Positions 45,364-55,613 are shown, counted from the first letter of the stretch. The stretch is DNA of 64,000 bases from Acidovorax sp. Root219 (GCF_001428665.1 NZ_LMIJ01000011.1:391992-455991); one strand, 5' to 3'. Made by a program: numbers and translations. The notes: generated from the letters alone by a model not told the origin.

Positions 45364-46400
45364 TGCGCATCGGTACCCTCAAGGAATCCTACGTTGCAGA
45401 CGCAGCGCTGTTCGACTCGCGCACGCAGAAGGTCTGGCTCGCCGTGGCCGCCGCGCTGCTGCTGCTGTTCCCCTTCATGGCCAGCGACTACTGGCTCTAC
45501 CTGGCCTGCCTGGTCAGCATCAACGTCGCCAGCGCCACGGGGCTGAACATCCTCACGGGCTACACGGGGCTGGTGAGCCTGGGGCAGGCCGCCTTCATGG
45601 GCCTGGGGGCCTACACCGTGGCCGTTCTGGAGACACGCGCGGGCACGCCCTTCCTCCTGAACCTGCTGGCTGGCGGCTTCGTGGCCATGCTGGGCGGCAT
45701 CATCGTGGGCATTCCCTCGCTGCGCGTCAAGGGCCTGTACCTGGCCATCGCCACCATCGCCGCATCGTTCATCGCGCACTTCATCTTCGCCAACTGGAAG
45801 TTCACGGGCGGCACCGGCGGCCTGAGCGTGCCGCCGGCCAAACTCTTCGGCCTGCCGCTCGATACCTCGTTCCGCCTGTACTGGGTGATCGTGCCGGTCA
45901 CCGTGCTCATGCTGCTGGGCGCGGCCAACCTGTTTCGCACGCGCGTGGGCCGCGCCTTCATCGCCATCCGCGACCGCGACATCTCGGCCGAGGTGCTGGG
46001 CATACCGCTCTTGCACTACAAGCTGCTGTCGTTCGGCCTGTCCTCGTTCTACGCGGGCGTGGCCGGCGGGCTGTGGGCGTACTTCTTTCGCGTGGTCACG
46101 CCCGAGAGCTTTCCGCTGCTCATGTCCATTTTCTTCCTGGCGGCCATCATCGTCGGCGGCATGGGCTCCATCCTGGGCGGCATCCTGGGCGCGGTGTTCA
46201 TGACCATGGTGCCCGAGCTGCTCAAGCTGGTGGTTGATTTGCTGCCGGGCGGCAACGAGCTCACGGTGTTCCTGTCGCCCGTGCGCACCGTGATCTTCGG
46301 CCTGCTGATCATCGGATTTCTGGTGTTCGAGCCGCAGGGGCTCGCAGAAGTGTGGCGGCGCATTCGCCGCTTTTTCCATCTGTGGCCGTTCCGCAATTGA
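45363..46400 (+). CDS. Branched-chain-type ABC transporter permease (LivM-like)
   Basis: 345 residues with 8-10 membrane helices. LivM motifs: GLNILTGYTGLVSLGQAAFM, RVKGLYLAIATIAASFI, and GRAFIAIRDRDISAEVLGIP. It starts in the TGATG overlap with the LivH-like gene. An extra N-terminal segment of about 25 polar residues precedes the first helix. Confidence 0.9.
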   Translation: MRIGTLKESYVADAALFDSRTQKVWLAVAAALLLLFPFMASDYWLYLACLVSINVASATGLNILTGYTGLVSLGQAAFMGLGAYTVAVLETRAGTPFLLNLLAGGFVAMLGGIIVGIPSLRVKGLYLAIATIAASFIAHFIFANWKFTGGTGGLSVPPAKLFGLPLDTSFRLYWVIVPVTVLMLLGAANLFRTRVGRAFIAIRDRDISAEVLGIPLLHYKLLSFGLSSFYAGVAGGLWAYFFRVVTPESFPLLMSIFFLAAIIVGGMGSILGGILGAVFMTMVPELLKLVVDLLPGGNELTVFLSPVRTVIFGLLIIGFLVFEPQGLAEVWRRIRRFFHLWPFRN

Positions 46401-46443
46401 GAGAGCCGCTGCAGCCTATAAAACCATGAAGGAGACAAGCACC

Positions 46444-47634
46444 ATGCCCACGACCACCACCACATCCCTCGCATCCCAGCGCCGCCGCACCCTGCTGCTC
46501 GCCGCAGGCGCCACGCTGGCCGCACCGCTCACCGCCACCGCACAGGCCAGCGGCGAAGACATCGTGATCGGCGGCTCCATCCCGCTCACGGGCGTGTTCG
46601 CGTTCGCGGGCGTGGGCATCAATGCCGGCATCGGCGACTACGTGAAGATGGTCAACGACGCGGGCGGCATCAAGGGCCGCAAGCTCAAGTACGTGCCCGA
46701 GGACACAGGCTACAAGGTCGACGTCTCGGTGGCGGCCTACAAGAAGATCACCAGCCAGAACAAGGTGAATCTCTACTACGGCGACTCCACCGGCTTTGCC
46801 AAGACCATCAACCCCGAGCTCGACCGCGCGGGCAGCACACTGATGGCCGGCGCCTCCTTCGCGTCCGAACTCAACGACCCGGCCAAGTACCCCAACCAGT
46901 TCCTCGTCGGCCCTGACTACACCGAGATGTTCGGCATCCTGCTCAAGCACATCGCCAAGGAAAAGCCCGGTGCCAAGGTGGCCTTCGTGTACTCCGACTC
47001 CGAATTCGGCCGCGACCCCATCGACAAGAGCGAAGCCGCTGCCAAGGCACTCGGCTTGTCCGTGCCCGTCAAGATCATGACGCCCGCCGGCAGCGTGGAC
47101 GTCTCCGGCGAGGTCATCAAGCTGCGCCGCGCAGCGCCCGACTACACCATCTTCCACGGCTACATCCTGGCCCCCATCCCCGAGTTCATCACCCAGGGCA
47201 AGCAGCAGGGCATGACCAGCAAGTGGATGGGCACCTTCTGGACCATGGACAGCTCCACCGTGATGAAGATGGGCGAGGCCGCCGACGGCTTCATGGGCGT
47301 GATGCCCTACCGCTACTACTACGATACCGAGAAGGCGCCCATGCTGGAGAAGATCCGCGCGCTGCGCCCCGAGTACCAGAGCACGGCCTACATCCAGGGC
47401 TTTCTCGCCGCCATGCTGTTCACCGAATCGGCCAAGCGCTGCCTGGATGCCGGCAAGCCGCTCAATGGCAAGAACCTCAAGGCCGCGCTCAACAGCATCA
47501 AGGACTTCGACACCGGCGGCCTGATCGGCGTGCCGATCACCATCAGCGGCAACTCCATCCCTGTGGGCCGCGTGTACCGCGCGGACATGAAGGCCCAGAA
47601 GATGGTCGCCGCCTCTGACTGGATCAAGCTCTGA
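46444..47634 (+). CDS. Branched-chain-type ABC substrate-binding protein
   Basis: 396 residues with a twin-arginine-like signal (SQRRRTLLLAAGATLAAPLTATAQA) and a type 1 (Peripla_BP_6) binding fold: IVIGGSIPLTGVFAFAG, VPEDTGYKVDVSVAAYKKI, and FVYSDSEFGRDPID. Start ATG 46444 fits AGGAG at 46430-46434; ATG 46426 precedes that site. It should capture the operon's substrate in the periplasm. Confidence 0.9.
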   Translation: MPTTTTTSLASQRRRTLLLAAGATLAAPLTATAQASGEDIVIGGSIPLTGVFAFAGVGINAGIGDYVKMVNDAGGIKGRKLKYVPEDTGYKVDVSVAAYKKITSQNKVNLYYGDSTGFAKTINPELDRAGSTLMAGASFASELNDPAKYPNQFLVGPDYTEMFGILLKHIAKEKPGAKVAFVYSDSEFGRDPIDKSEAAAKALGLSVPVKIMTPAGSVDVSGEVIKLRRAAPDYTIFHGYILAPIPEFITQGKQQGMTSKWMGTFWTMDSSTVMKMGEAADGFMGVMPYRYYYDTEKAPMLEKIRALRPEYQSTAYIQGFLAAMLFTESAKRCLDAGKPLNGKNLKAALNSIKDFDTGGLIGVPITISGNSIPVGRVYRADMKAQKMVAASDWIKL

Positions 47635-47645
47635 CCTTGCCCGCC

Positions 47646-48454
<809 letters not shown>

Positions 48455-48467
<13 letters not shown>

Positions 48468-50263
48468 CCCTCCCCGAACTCACCCTGCCCCAGATGCTGC
48501 GCGAGCGCGCGCGCACCGAGCCCGGCCGCGTGGCCATCCGGCAAAAGGACTTCGGCATCTGGAAGCCCTTCACCTGGGCCAGCTACCACGAGCGGGCCAG
48601 CCACTTCGGCCTGGGGTTGCGCGCGCTCGGGCTGCCGGCCGGCGGCCATGTGGGCGTGATCTCGGAGAACCGCACGGAGTGGGTCCTGGCGCAGATGGGC
48701 GCCGGCCTGGTCGGTGCGGTCACCGTGGGCGTCTACCCCACCAGCCCCACCAACGAGGTGGCCTATGTGGTCGGCCATGCCGACATCGAGATCATGGTCT
48801 GCGAGGACCAGGAGCAGACCGACAAGCTGCTCGCGGCGCTGCCCGAGTTGCCGCGCCTCAAAAAGATCATCGTCATGGAGACCAAGGGCCTGCGCAGCTT
48901 CGCGCCCGAGGTGCGCGCGCTGATCGCCACCTTCACCGAGGTCGAGGCGCTGGGCGCCGCATCGGGATCGCAGGCGCTGGTGGACGAGGCACTCGCGCGC
49001 CAGACGCTCGACGACGTGGGCCTGATGATCTACACCTCGGGCTCCACCGGCAAGCCCAAGGGCGCGATGATCAGCTACCGCAACATCCGCGGCGTGGTGC
49101 CCGGCATCGTCGACCGGCTGCAGCTCGACGCGGCCACCACCCACCTGTCCTACCTGCCGCTGTGCCACGTGGCCGAGCAGATGCTCACCAGCTTCGTGCC
49201 GGTGTACATCGGCTCACAGGTGAACTTCGGCGAGTCCATCCGCACTGTGCAGGAAGACCTGCGCGAGGTGGCGCCCACCATGTTCCTCGGCGTGCCGCGC
49301 ATCTGGGAGAAGATGCACGCCGCCATCCACATCAAGCTGCAGGAGACCGGGGGCCTGCGCCGCCGGCTGTTCCACCGCGCCATGGCCGCCTGCCAGCCCC
49401 TGGCCGAGAAGCCACGCAGCGCCTGGAGCCTGGGCGAGCGCCTGGCCTTCGCCGCCAGCTACTGGCTGGTGTTCCGCGCGCTGCAGAACTTCATCGGCCT
49501 GCGCGATGCGCGCGTGGCGCTCACCGGGGCCGCGCCCATCCCCCCCGACGTGGTGCGCTTCTTTCGCGTGCTAGGCCTGCCGCTGGTGGAGGTCTATGGC
49601 CTGACCGAATCCACCGGCATGGTCACGGGCCACCGGCTGGACCAGGTGGTGGTCGGCACCGTGGGCGTGCCCACGCTGGGCGTGGAGCACCGCATTGCAC
49701 AGAATGGCGAGCTGCAGCTGCGCGGCAACATGGTGTTCGCGGGCTACTACAAGAACCCCGAGGCCACGGCCACCAGCATCATCGACGGCTGGCTGCACAC
49801 CGGCGACGTGGTGCGCGAAGAGCAGGGCCAACTGAAGATCGTGGACCGGCTCAAGGACATCATGATCACGGCCGGCGGCAAGAACCTCACGCCCTCGGAG
49901 ATCGAGAACACCATGAAGGGCAGCCCCTTCATCAAGGAATGCATCATCGTCGCCGAGGGACGCAAGTTCGTCGGCGCGCTGGTGATGATCGACTACGAGA
50001 CCGTGGGCAAGTGGGCCGAGGCCCGGCGCCTGGCGTTCACGCATTTCCGTTCGCTGGTCGAGGCACCCGAGGTGCGCGAACTCATCGACACCGAGATCCG
50101 CCGCGGCAACGAGCGCCTGGCCCAGGTCTCGCAGATCCGCCAGTTCCACCTTCTCACCAAGGAGCTGGACCACGACGACGGCGAGGTCACCGCCACCATG
50201 AAGGTGCGCCGCTCCAGCATCTACAAGACCTACGCTGCCGAGATCGAGGCGCTGTACCGCTGA
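48455..50263 (+). CDS. Long-chain-type acyl-CoA synthetase (AMP-binding)
   Basis: 602 residues of the ANL adenylating superfamily. The P-loop is IYTSGSTGKPKGAMIS, with the A5 region VYGLTESTG, A7 WLHTGDVV and A8 IVDRLKDIMITAGGKN. It ligates a carboxylic acid to CoA with ATP. The A-loops resemble long-chain fatty acyl-CoA ligases, but chain length cannot be fixed from sequence alone. It follows the transporter genes with overlap and precedes enoyl-CoA hydratase, fitting import-coupled activation. ATG 48464, overlapping the previous stop as ATGA, is an alternative start. Confidence 0.9.
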
Positions 50264-50272
50264 GGAACCGAC

Positions 50273-51070
50273 ATGACCGACGACACCGAGGCTGCGCCTC
50301 CCGCCCTGCTGCACGAGCGCCAGGGCGCCATCGCCACCTTGCGCTTCAACCGCCCCGCCGCGCTCAACGCCATCGACGTGCCCATGGCCCAGGCCTTCCT
50401 GGCCGCCGTGCAGGCCATTGCGGCAGACGCCAGCGTGCGCGCCGTGGTGCTGCGCGGCAACGGCAAGGGCTTCATGGCCGGCGGCGATCTGGCCACCCTG
50501 CGCGCCAACCCCGTGCAGGGCGCGATGGAACTGCTCGGGCCGTTGCACGCGGGCCTGGCCCTGCTGGCGCAGATCGATGCGCCCGTGATCGCCCAGGTAC
50601 ACGGCGTGGCCGCAGGCGCCGGCCTGTCGATGCTGCTGCAGGCCGACTACGTGCTCATGGCCGAGGGCACGCGCCTGAACTTGGCCTACATCAACCTGGG
50701 CACCAGTTGCGACGTGGGCGCCTCCTGGGCGCTGCCGCGCATGGTGGGCCTGCGCCAGGCGCTGGAGATCGCGCTGCTCGGCGATTCCTTCACGGCCGAC
50801 GACGCGCTGCGCCTGGGCCTGGTCAACCGCGTGGTACCCATGGCCGAACTCGACGCCGCCACCACCGCCGTGGCCGAGCGCCTGGCCGCCGGCCCCACCG
50901 TGGCCTACGGCGCAATGAAACGCCTCATGCGCCAGTCGCTGGAACGCAGCCTGCCCGAGCAGCTGGCGGCCGAGCAGCAGGCCTTTGCGCACTGCGCCGC
51001 CACCGCAGACTTCCGCGAAGGCATAGCGGCCTTCTACGCACGCCGGCCCGCCCAGTTCAATGGGCGCTGA
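50273..51070 (+). CDS. Enoyl-CoA hydratase/isomerase
   Basis: 265 residues of the crotonase family: oxyanion-hole segments GNGKGFMAGGDLATL and VHGVAAGAGLSMLLQADYV, with one of the usual catalytic Glu positions replaced (YINLGTSCDVGASW has Thr/Asp in the region where hydratases have Glu), so it may be an isomerase or another crotonase reaction. Nine bases after the CoA ligase. Acts on the CoA ester made by the ligase, before the broken thiolase. Confidence 0.87.
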   Translation: MTDDTEAAPPALLHERQGAIATLRFNRPAALNAIDVPMAQAFLAAVQAIAADASVRAVVLRGNGKGFMAGGDLATLRANPVQGAMELLGPLHAGLALLAQIDAPVIAQVHGVAAGAGLSMLLQADYVLMAEGTRLNLAYINLGTSCDVGASWALPRMVGLRQALEIALLGDSFTADDALRLGLVNRVVPMAELDAATTAVAERLAAGPTVAYGAMKRLMRQSLERSLPEQLAAEQQAFAHCAATADFREGIAAFYARRPAQFNGR

Positions 51071-51103
51071 ATTCCCTTTCTTCTCTTTCGACACATTCCC
51101 CCC

Positions 51104-52557
51104 ATGAGCAGCCTTCAAGACGTCTACGTCCTTTCCACCGCGCGCACCGCCATCGGCACCTTCGGCGGCAGCCTCAAGGACGTACCCAACACCGACCTCG
51201 CCACCACCGCCGTCAAGGCCGCCATCGCGCGCAGCGGCCTGCCGGCCGATGCCATCGGCCACGTGGTGATGGGCAACGTGATCCCCACCGACACCAAGGA
51301 CGCCTACCTCGCGCGCGTGGCCGCCATCGATGCGGGCTGCCCCATCGAGACACCGGCCTTCAACGTCAACCGCCTGTGCGGCTCGGGCCTGCAGGCCATC
51401 ATCTCGGCGGCCCAGGCCATCGGCTATGGCGACTGCGACATCGCCATCGGCGGCGGTAGTGAATCGATGAGCCGCGGCCCCTACTTCGACACCGCAGCGC
51501 GCTACGGCGCGCGCATGGGCGACGCGAAAAGCATCGACTAGGGCCTGTTCACCCCAATTTCGGGGTCGCGAAGGCCCTTGCCGGCGCGCCAATCTAGGCG
51601 CGCGACACAGCGTGTGCCCTTGCACACGCAAGGAACGCAACGACGAGTGGCGCGCCGGCAAGGGCCTTCCCTTCGGGTTGCCCGGCCTGGGGGCCGTCTG
51701 CAGCGTTGCCCGCGCTTGCAAGGTGCACACCTTGCTGCACACGGGCGCCTAGCATCCAGCCCCCAGGCCGGGCAACGCGATCCCCGAAATTGGGGTGAAC
51801 AGGCCCTATGCTCGGCATCCTGCACGACCCGTGGCAGAAGATGCACATGGGCATCACCGCCGAGAACGTGGCCGAGCGCTACCGCATCGGCCGCGAGGCA
51901 CAGGATCAGTTGGCCGTGCAAAGCCAGCAGCGCGCAGCGCACGCCATCGCTGCGGGCTACTTCCGCGAGCAGATCGTGCCGGTGGAGATCACCACGCGCA
52001 AAGGCGCGGTGGTCTTCGACACGGACGAGCACGTGCGCGCCAATACCACCCTGGAAGTGCTGGCCGGCATGAAGCCCGCGTTCAAGAAGGACGGCCTGGT
52101 CACCGCCGGCAATGCCTCAGGCATCAATGACGGCGCCGCCGCCGTGGTGCTGGCATCGGGCGCGCGCGCCTCGGCCCTGGGCCTGAAACCCCTGGCCCGC
52201 CTGGTGGGCTACGCGCATGCGGGCGTGGAGCCGGCCTACATGGGCATCGGCCCGGTGCCCGCCACACAGAAGGTCCTGCAGCGCACCGGCCTCACGGTGC
52301 AGGACATGGACGTGATCGAGGCCAACGAGGCCTTCGCCGCCCAGGCCTGCGCCGTGATCCAGGAGCTGGGCCTCGATCCGGCCAAGGTCAACCCCAACGG
52401 CTCGGGCATTTCGCTCGGCCACCCCGTGGGCGCCACGGGCGCCATCATCACCACCAAGGCCATCGCCGAGCTGCACCGCACGGGCGGGCGCTATGCGCTG
52501 GTGACCATGTGCATCGGCGGCGGTCAGGGGATTGCGGCGATCTTCGAACGGGTGTGA
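51104..52557 (+). pseudogene. Acetyl-CoA acetyltransferase (thiolase), broken by insertion
   Basis: The N-terminal part (51104-51541) runs STARTAIGTFGGSLKDV to the acylation Cys92 in NRLCGSGLQAI, then stops at TAG 51539-51541 at the edge of a 266-bp element. The C-terminal part continues from 51808 ([20 protein letters not shown]) with NEAFAAQA, the [13 protein letters not shown] His motif and the second Cys in CIGGGQG. The two halves thus share the catalytic residues. Removal of the element together with one copy of the flanking TA would still leave the halves in different frames, so there is probably an extra small deletion at the site. Beta-oxidation by this operon therefore needs another thiolase. 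Confidence 0.9.
51541..51806. mobile_element. 266-bp non-coding element with long terminal inverted repeats
   Basis: Ends are about 30-bp inverted repeats starting GGGCCTGTTCACCCCAATTT; the two ends match for 25 bases, then with a one-base gap. TA (51539-51540 and 51807-51808) flanks both ends, a likely target duplication. Inside are two more hairpins: a 20-bp perfect pair around 51573-51592 and 51658-51677, and an 18-bp perfect pair around 51679-51696 and 51757-51774. It encodes no protein. This is the form of a MITE, moved by a transposase encoded elsewhere; the IS family is not certain. Confidence 0.88.
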
Positions 52558-52599
52558 ACGGCGCGCAGGCGCAGGCCACTGCGCCGCGCGTCGCCTGGT

Positions 52600-53658
52600 T
52601 CAGAACGGTGCCGAATCCGGGTCGGTGTCCGCCGGTGCCGTCGCCGGCCCGGTGATCGCGCGCCCCGCCACATCCTTGCCGCGCGGCGGCACGGGTGCAG
52701 CGGCCGCCAGGCCCGGGCCCGAGGGGCCGCTGCCCGCGGGGATGGCTTGCGCAACAGCGCTGGCCCCAATGCCATCGGATTCACCACCCAGCGCCTCGAT
52801 CAGGTCGGGGATCAGCTTGGACAGCTCCCCCGTGGCGATGGCCACGTCGGTGTCGAAACCGCCGTCATCGGCCTTGGTGCCTTCGAACACGGTGTCCAGG
52901 AAGGACACCTTCTTGATCTGCAGGCCCTCGGTCAGCATCAGCGAGACGCGGTCGTCCCAGGTCAGCGCCAGCTTGGTGGGCAGCTTGCCGGCGGCGATGT
53001 GCGCCTGCACCTCCTCGATGTCCAGCGGGTGGCGCGAATAGCGCACCACGGCCTTGGACTCGTCGGCGCTCTTCAACTCGCATTCGCGGTCCACGGTAAA
53101 GCCCACGGGCGGCTCCTGCGTGCTCAACCAGTGCGACATGGCCACCTGCGGGCTGGTCTCGGTGTACAGCAGCGAGACGGACAGGCCCGGCAGGTATTCG
53201 ACCAGCAGCGAAACGACCTCGTCGGCACGGCCCTGGCTGGACGTGTCGAACACGATGGTGCGTGCTTCCCTGTCGATCCACACCCACATCGAGCCCTGCT
53301 TGGTGAAGGCCATGGGCAGCAGGTCGAGCTTGGCCTCTTCCTTGAGCTCCTTGCTCTCCTTCTTGCCGGGCTTGCGCCCGGTTTCCTTCTCGATGCGCTC
53401 GGCCTTTTCCTTCACGCGGCGGTTGAGCACCGAGCCTGGCAGCACCTTGGACTCGACCATGAAGCGCAGGATCCACTGCCCTCCCACCGACTCGACCATG
53501 GCGCCATGCTCATCGCCGCGCGGCGGCACCCAGCCCAGCGACTTTTCCTGCGTGGCACCGCACTCCATGAAGGGGGCCTTGGCCAGCGCCTCTTCCACCT
53601 GCGTCAATTCCACCTGCCATTGCGGAGCAATGCGGTACACGATCATGTTCTTGAACAC
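52600..53658 (-). CDS. rdgC: Recombination-associated protein RdgC
   Basis: 352 residues of the RdgC family, ring-shaped DNA-binding proteins that modulate RecA. The opening FKNMIVYRIAPQW, PFMECGATQEKSLGWVPPRG, and the KKESKELKEEAKLDLLP and GTKADDGGFDTDVAI motifs are diagnostic. GTG 53658 (VFKNMIVY) with AGAGGG upstream is the chosen start. The last 50 residues are Ala/Pro/Gly-rich and extend beyond the usual end. Monocistronic. Confidence 0.93.
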   Translation of the reverse strand: MFKNMIVYRIAPQWQVELTQVEEALAKAPFMECGATQEKSLGWVPPRGDEHGAMVESVGGQWILRFMVESKVLPGSVLNRRVKEKAERIEKETGRKPGKKESKELKEEAKLDLLPMAFTKQGSMWVWIDREARTIVFDTSSQGRADEVVSLLVEYLPGLSVSLLYTETSPQVAMSHWLSTQEPPVGFTVDRECELKSADESKAVVRYSRHPLDIEEVQAHIAAGKLPTKLALTWDDRVSLMLTEGLQIKKVSFLDTVFEGTKADDGGFDTDVAIATGELSKLIPDLIEALGGESDGIGASAVAQAIPAGSGPSGPGLAAAAPVPPRGKDVAGRAITGPATAPADTDPDSAPF

Positions 53659-53970
53659 GAAAAACCCTCTGGTTACCGGACGAAGCTGTCCACCGGTGCC
53701 ATGCACGCCTGCGGCGCTGGCACGGAACCCTCCATTGTCGGTGGTCGGCGCCCCTTGCGTACCGGGCCGCAGTGCAACACAGGGAAAATCCATACGCCTG
53801 CTCCGCTTTTGATAGCTGCAAGGGCCCGCAGGTAAAGACGATCTTCTTGTCACAACTTTACACTGGGACAAACAACGTGCATGCGGGCGATACATGGCGG
53901 GCAGACACTGCAGTCAACCGCTGGAACTACCGTTCCGGGGCCCCTTCCTCCCTCTGAAAGGACTCTCACC

Positions 53971-54519
53971 ATGGCTTTCCTGTCCCGCCACACCGTTGCC
54001 GCCGCCGTCCTCGCCGCCCTGGCCCTGCCGGTGCTGGCACAGCCCACCCCTGCCAACCCGCCCGCCGTGGGTGCGGCAGCCGCCCCCGATGCCCGCAAGG
54101 GCCCAGGCGAACACCGCGAACGCCACCAGGCCCACATGGCCCAGCGCGCCGCCGCGCTCAAGGCACAGCTCAAGCTGACCCCGGCGCAGGAACCCGCCTG
54201 GAACACCTTCACCGCCTCCATGCAACCGGGCGAACGCCAGGCCCGCCTGGACCACAAGGACATGGACAAGCTCACCACCCCCGAGCGCATCGACCGCATG
54301 CGCGCCATGCGTGCACAGCACGCCGCCGAGGCCGACCGCCGCGGTGAAGCCACCAAGGCCTTCTATGCCGTGCTGACGCCCGAGCAGCAAAAGACCTTCG
54401 ATGCCCGCGCCCAGCGCATGGGCCCGCGGGGCGAACATGGCAAGCACGGCCCCCATGGCCACCGCGGCCATGGCGACAAGCCCGCCGGTGCAGCAGCAGC
54501 ACCGGCAGCGCAGAAGTAA
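53971..54519 (+). CDS. Spy/CpxP-like periplasmic protein
   Basis: 182 residues with a signal peptide (VAAAVLAALALPVLAQ) and a Spy/CpxP-like helical domain with two LTxxQ-type motifs (LKLTPAQEPAWNTF and LTPEQQKTFDARAQ). The C-terminal tail is His/Gly-rich (GEHGKHGPHGHRGHG), suggesting metal binding. Spy-like proteins are chaperones under envelope or metal stress. AAAGGA precedes ATG 53971, and a terminator follows. Confidence 0.87.
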   Translation: MAFLSRHTVAAAVLAALALPVLAQPTPANPPAVGAAAAPDARKGPGEHRERHQAHMAQRAAALKAQLKLTPAQEPAWNTFTASMQPGERQARLDHKDMDKLTTPERIDRMRAMRAQHAAEADRRGEATKAFYAVLTPEQQKTFDARAQRMGPRGEHGKHGPHGHRGHGDKPAGAAAAPAAQK

Positions 54520-54572
54520 GCGCCGGGCGTGCGACACCCGCCTGCGCGGCAGCGGTGTCGCAACCATCAGAA

Positions 54573-54600
54573 GGGCTCCATTCGGAGCCCTTTTCCTTTT
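54573..54600 (+). terminator. Terminator after the Spy-like gene
   Basis: GGGCTCC-ATTC-GGAGCCC stem-loop (54573-54590) followed by TTTTCCTTTT. Good intrinsic terminator; the outer AA/TT also allows function for leftward transcripts. Confidence 0.85.
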
Positions 54601-54663
54601 TCCGCCATCAAGCTGCGGTTGCGGCCTACAAAACCACTGGTGGGGGCGTTCCTACACTCATTT

Positions 54664-54681
54664 ACATACAGCTGTGTATGT
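54664..54681. promoter_or_regulatory. Inverted repeat upstream of pagL-like gene
   Basis: ACATACA-GCTG-TGTATGT, 20 bases before the gene start and within the likely 5' leader or promoter. It might be an operator; the regulator is unknown. Confidence 0.45.
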
Positions 54682-54700
54682 CAAACCACGGAACAAAACC

Positions 54701-55297
54701 ATGAACACCAAACCCTTCCGCCCGGCTTCTTCCCCACTCTCCGTTGCGCTGGCAGCCGCCGTGGCGCTGGGCGCCCTGGCCGCTGTGCCGCAGACCGCCA
54801 TGGCACAACAGAGCGCACAGGCCTCACCCTCCATCTACATCCAGGGCTCCCAGGCCCGCCGGGATACCGATGCCATCACCCTCGGCGGCACCTTGCCCTG
54901 GAAGGACTGGCAACGCCCGCTGTGGGGTGGCCAGCTCACGGGCTACTGGGATCTCTACGCCAGCCGCTGGACCTTTGACGGTGCGCAGGGCGGGCGCTCG
55001 CACACCACAGTGCTCGGCGTCACCCCCACCCTGCGCCTGCGCATGGACGAAGGCCGCTCGGCCTGGTTCTGGGAGGGCGGCATCGGCCTCACGGTGGCCG
55101 ACAAGCGCTACGTCACGCCCGAACGCACCTTCAGCACCCGTGCCAACTTCGCCTCCCACCTGGGACTGGGGGTCAGCCTGGGCGAGCAGCGCCGGCACGA
55201 CATCGTGCTGCGTGTACAGCATGTCTCCAATGCCGGCGTGAAGAAGCCCAACCCGGGCGAGAACTTCGCGCAACTGCGCTACGGGTACCACTTCTGA
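54701..55297 (+). CDS. pagL: Lipid A 3-O-deacylase (PagL-like)
   Basis: 198 residues with a signal peptide (SVALAAAVALGALAAVPQTAMAQ) and an eight-stranded outer-membrane barrel. The catalytic His-Ser of PagL is in RVQHVSNAGVKKPNPGEN and the C-terminus ends in aromatic YGYHF, as expected for a barrel protein. It removes the 3-O acyl chain of lipid A, altering lipopolysaccharide. A terminator follows at 55346-55370. Confidence 0.9.
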   Translation: MNTKPFRPASSPLSVALAAAVALGALAAVPQTAMAQQSAQASPSIYIQGSQARRDTDAITLGGTLPWKDWQRPLWGGQLTGYWDLYASRWTFDGAQGGRSHTTVLGVTPTLRLRMDEGRSAWFWEGGIGLTVADKRYVTPERTFSTRANFASHLGLGVSLGEQRRHDIVLRVQHVSNAGVKKPNPGENFAQLRYGYHF

Positions 55298-55345
55298 GCC
55301 GGCCACCAGCCCCGGCGACCGGCCTACCCGGCACCTGGCCCCACA

Positions 55346-55370
55346 GCCCGCCTCTTCGGCGGGCTTTTTT
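55346..55370 (+). terminator. Terminator after the pagL-like gene
   Basis: GCCCGCC (55346-55352) pairs with GGCGGGC (55358-55364), followed by six T. Strong intrinsic terminator. Confidence 0.9.
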
Positions 55371-55390
55371 GTGCCCAGGCTCCGATCCAT

Positions 55391-55441
55391 CTGTGGATAA
55401 CCATGGGTATGGTTGCCGAACAACCCATTGGTTATCCACAG
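55391..55441. repeat. Inverted pair of perfect DnaA boxes in a nested hairpin
   Basis: The 13-bp arm CTGTGGATAACCA (55391-55403) is perfectly inverted at 55429-55441. Allowing a one-base bulge, the arm extends through TGGGT/ACCCA. A further GGTTG/CAACC stem lies inside. Both outer arms contain the perfect DnaA box TTATCCACA. Confidence 0.85.
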
Positions 55442-55549
55442 AACTGCGGCGCAGCCGAAAGTTGTTGTCATCCAACCGCAAAGTTCAGCCCCGTCGTGCC
55501 ACAGGGTTTGAAGCCACGCAAGTGCGCGCCAGCATTGGGAAAAACGGGC

Positions 55550-55558
55550 TTGTCCACA
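55550..55558 (+). other. DnaA box TTGTCCACA, module A
   Basis: A one-mismatch variant of TTATCCACA, lying 14 bases before the CTA-repeat tract. This is the position of the unwinding-proximal DnaA box in known origins. Confidence 0.78.
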
Positions 55559-55572
55559 AAAAAGCCCCTGCT

Positions 55573-55613
55573 CTACTACTACTGCTATTGATTTATAGAG
55601 CTATTAAAGAATA
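55573..55613 (+). other. DnaA-trio-like tract and AT-rich stretch, module A
   Basis: CTACTACTACTGCTATTG gives trinucleotide repeats that read as 3'-GAT-type DnaA-trios on the complementary strand, followed by an AT-rich run of about 25 bases that could open. Confidence 0.7.

Noticed and set aside
51578-52072. Open frame starting inside the inserted element
   Set aside because: It reads through inverted repeats in a different frame from the thiolase; no protein character, so the element is taken as non-coding.
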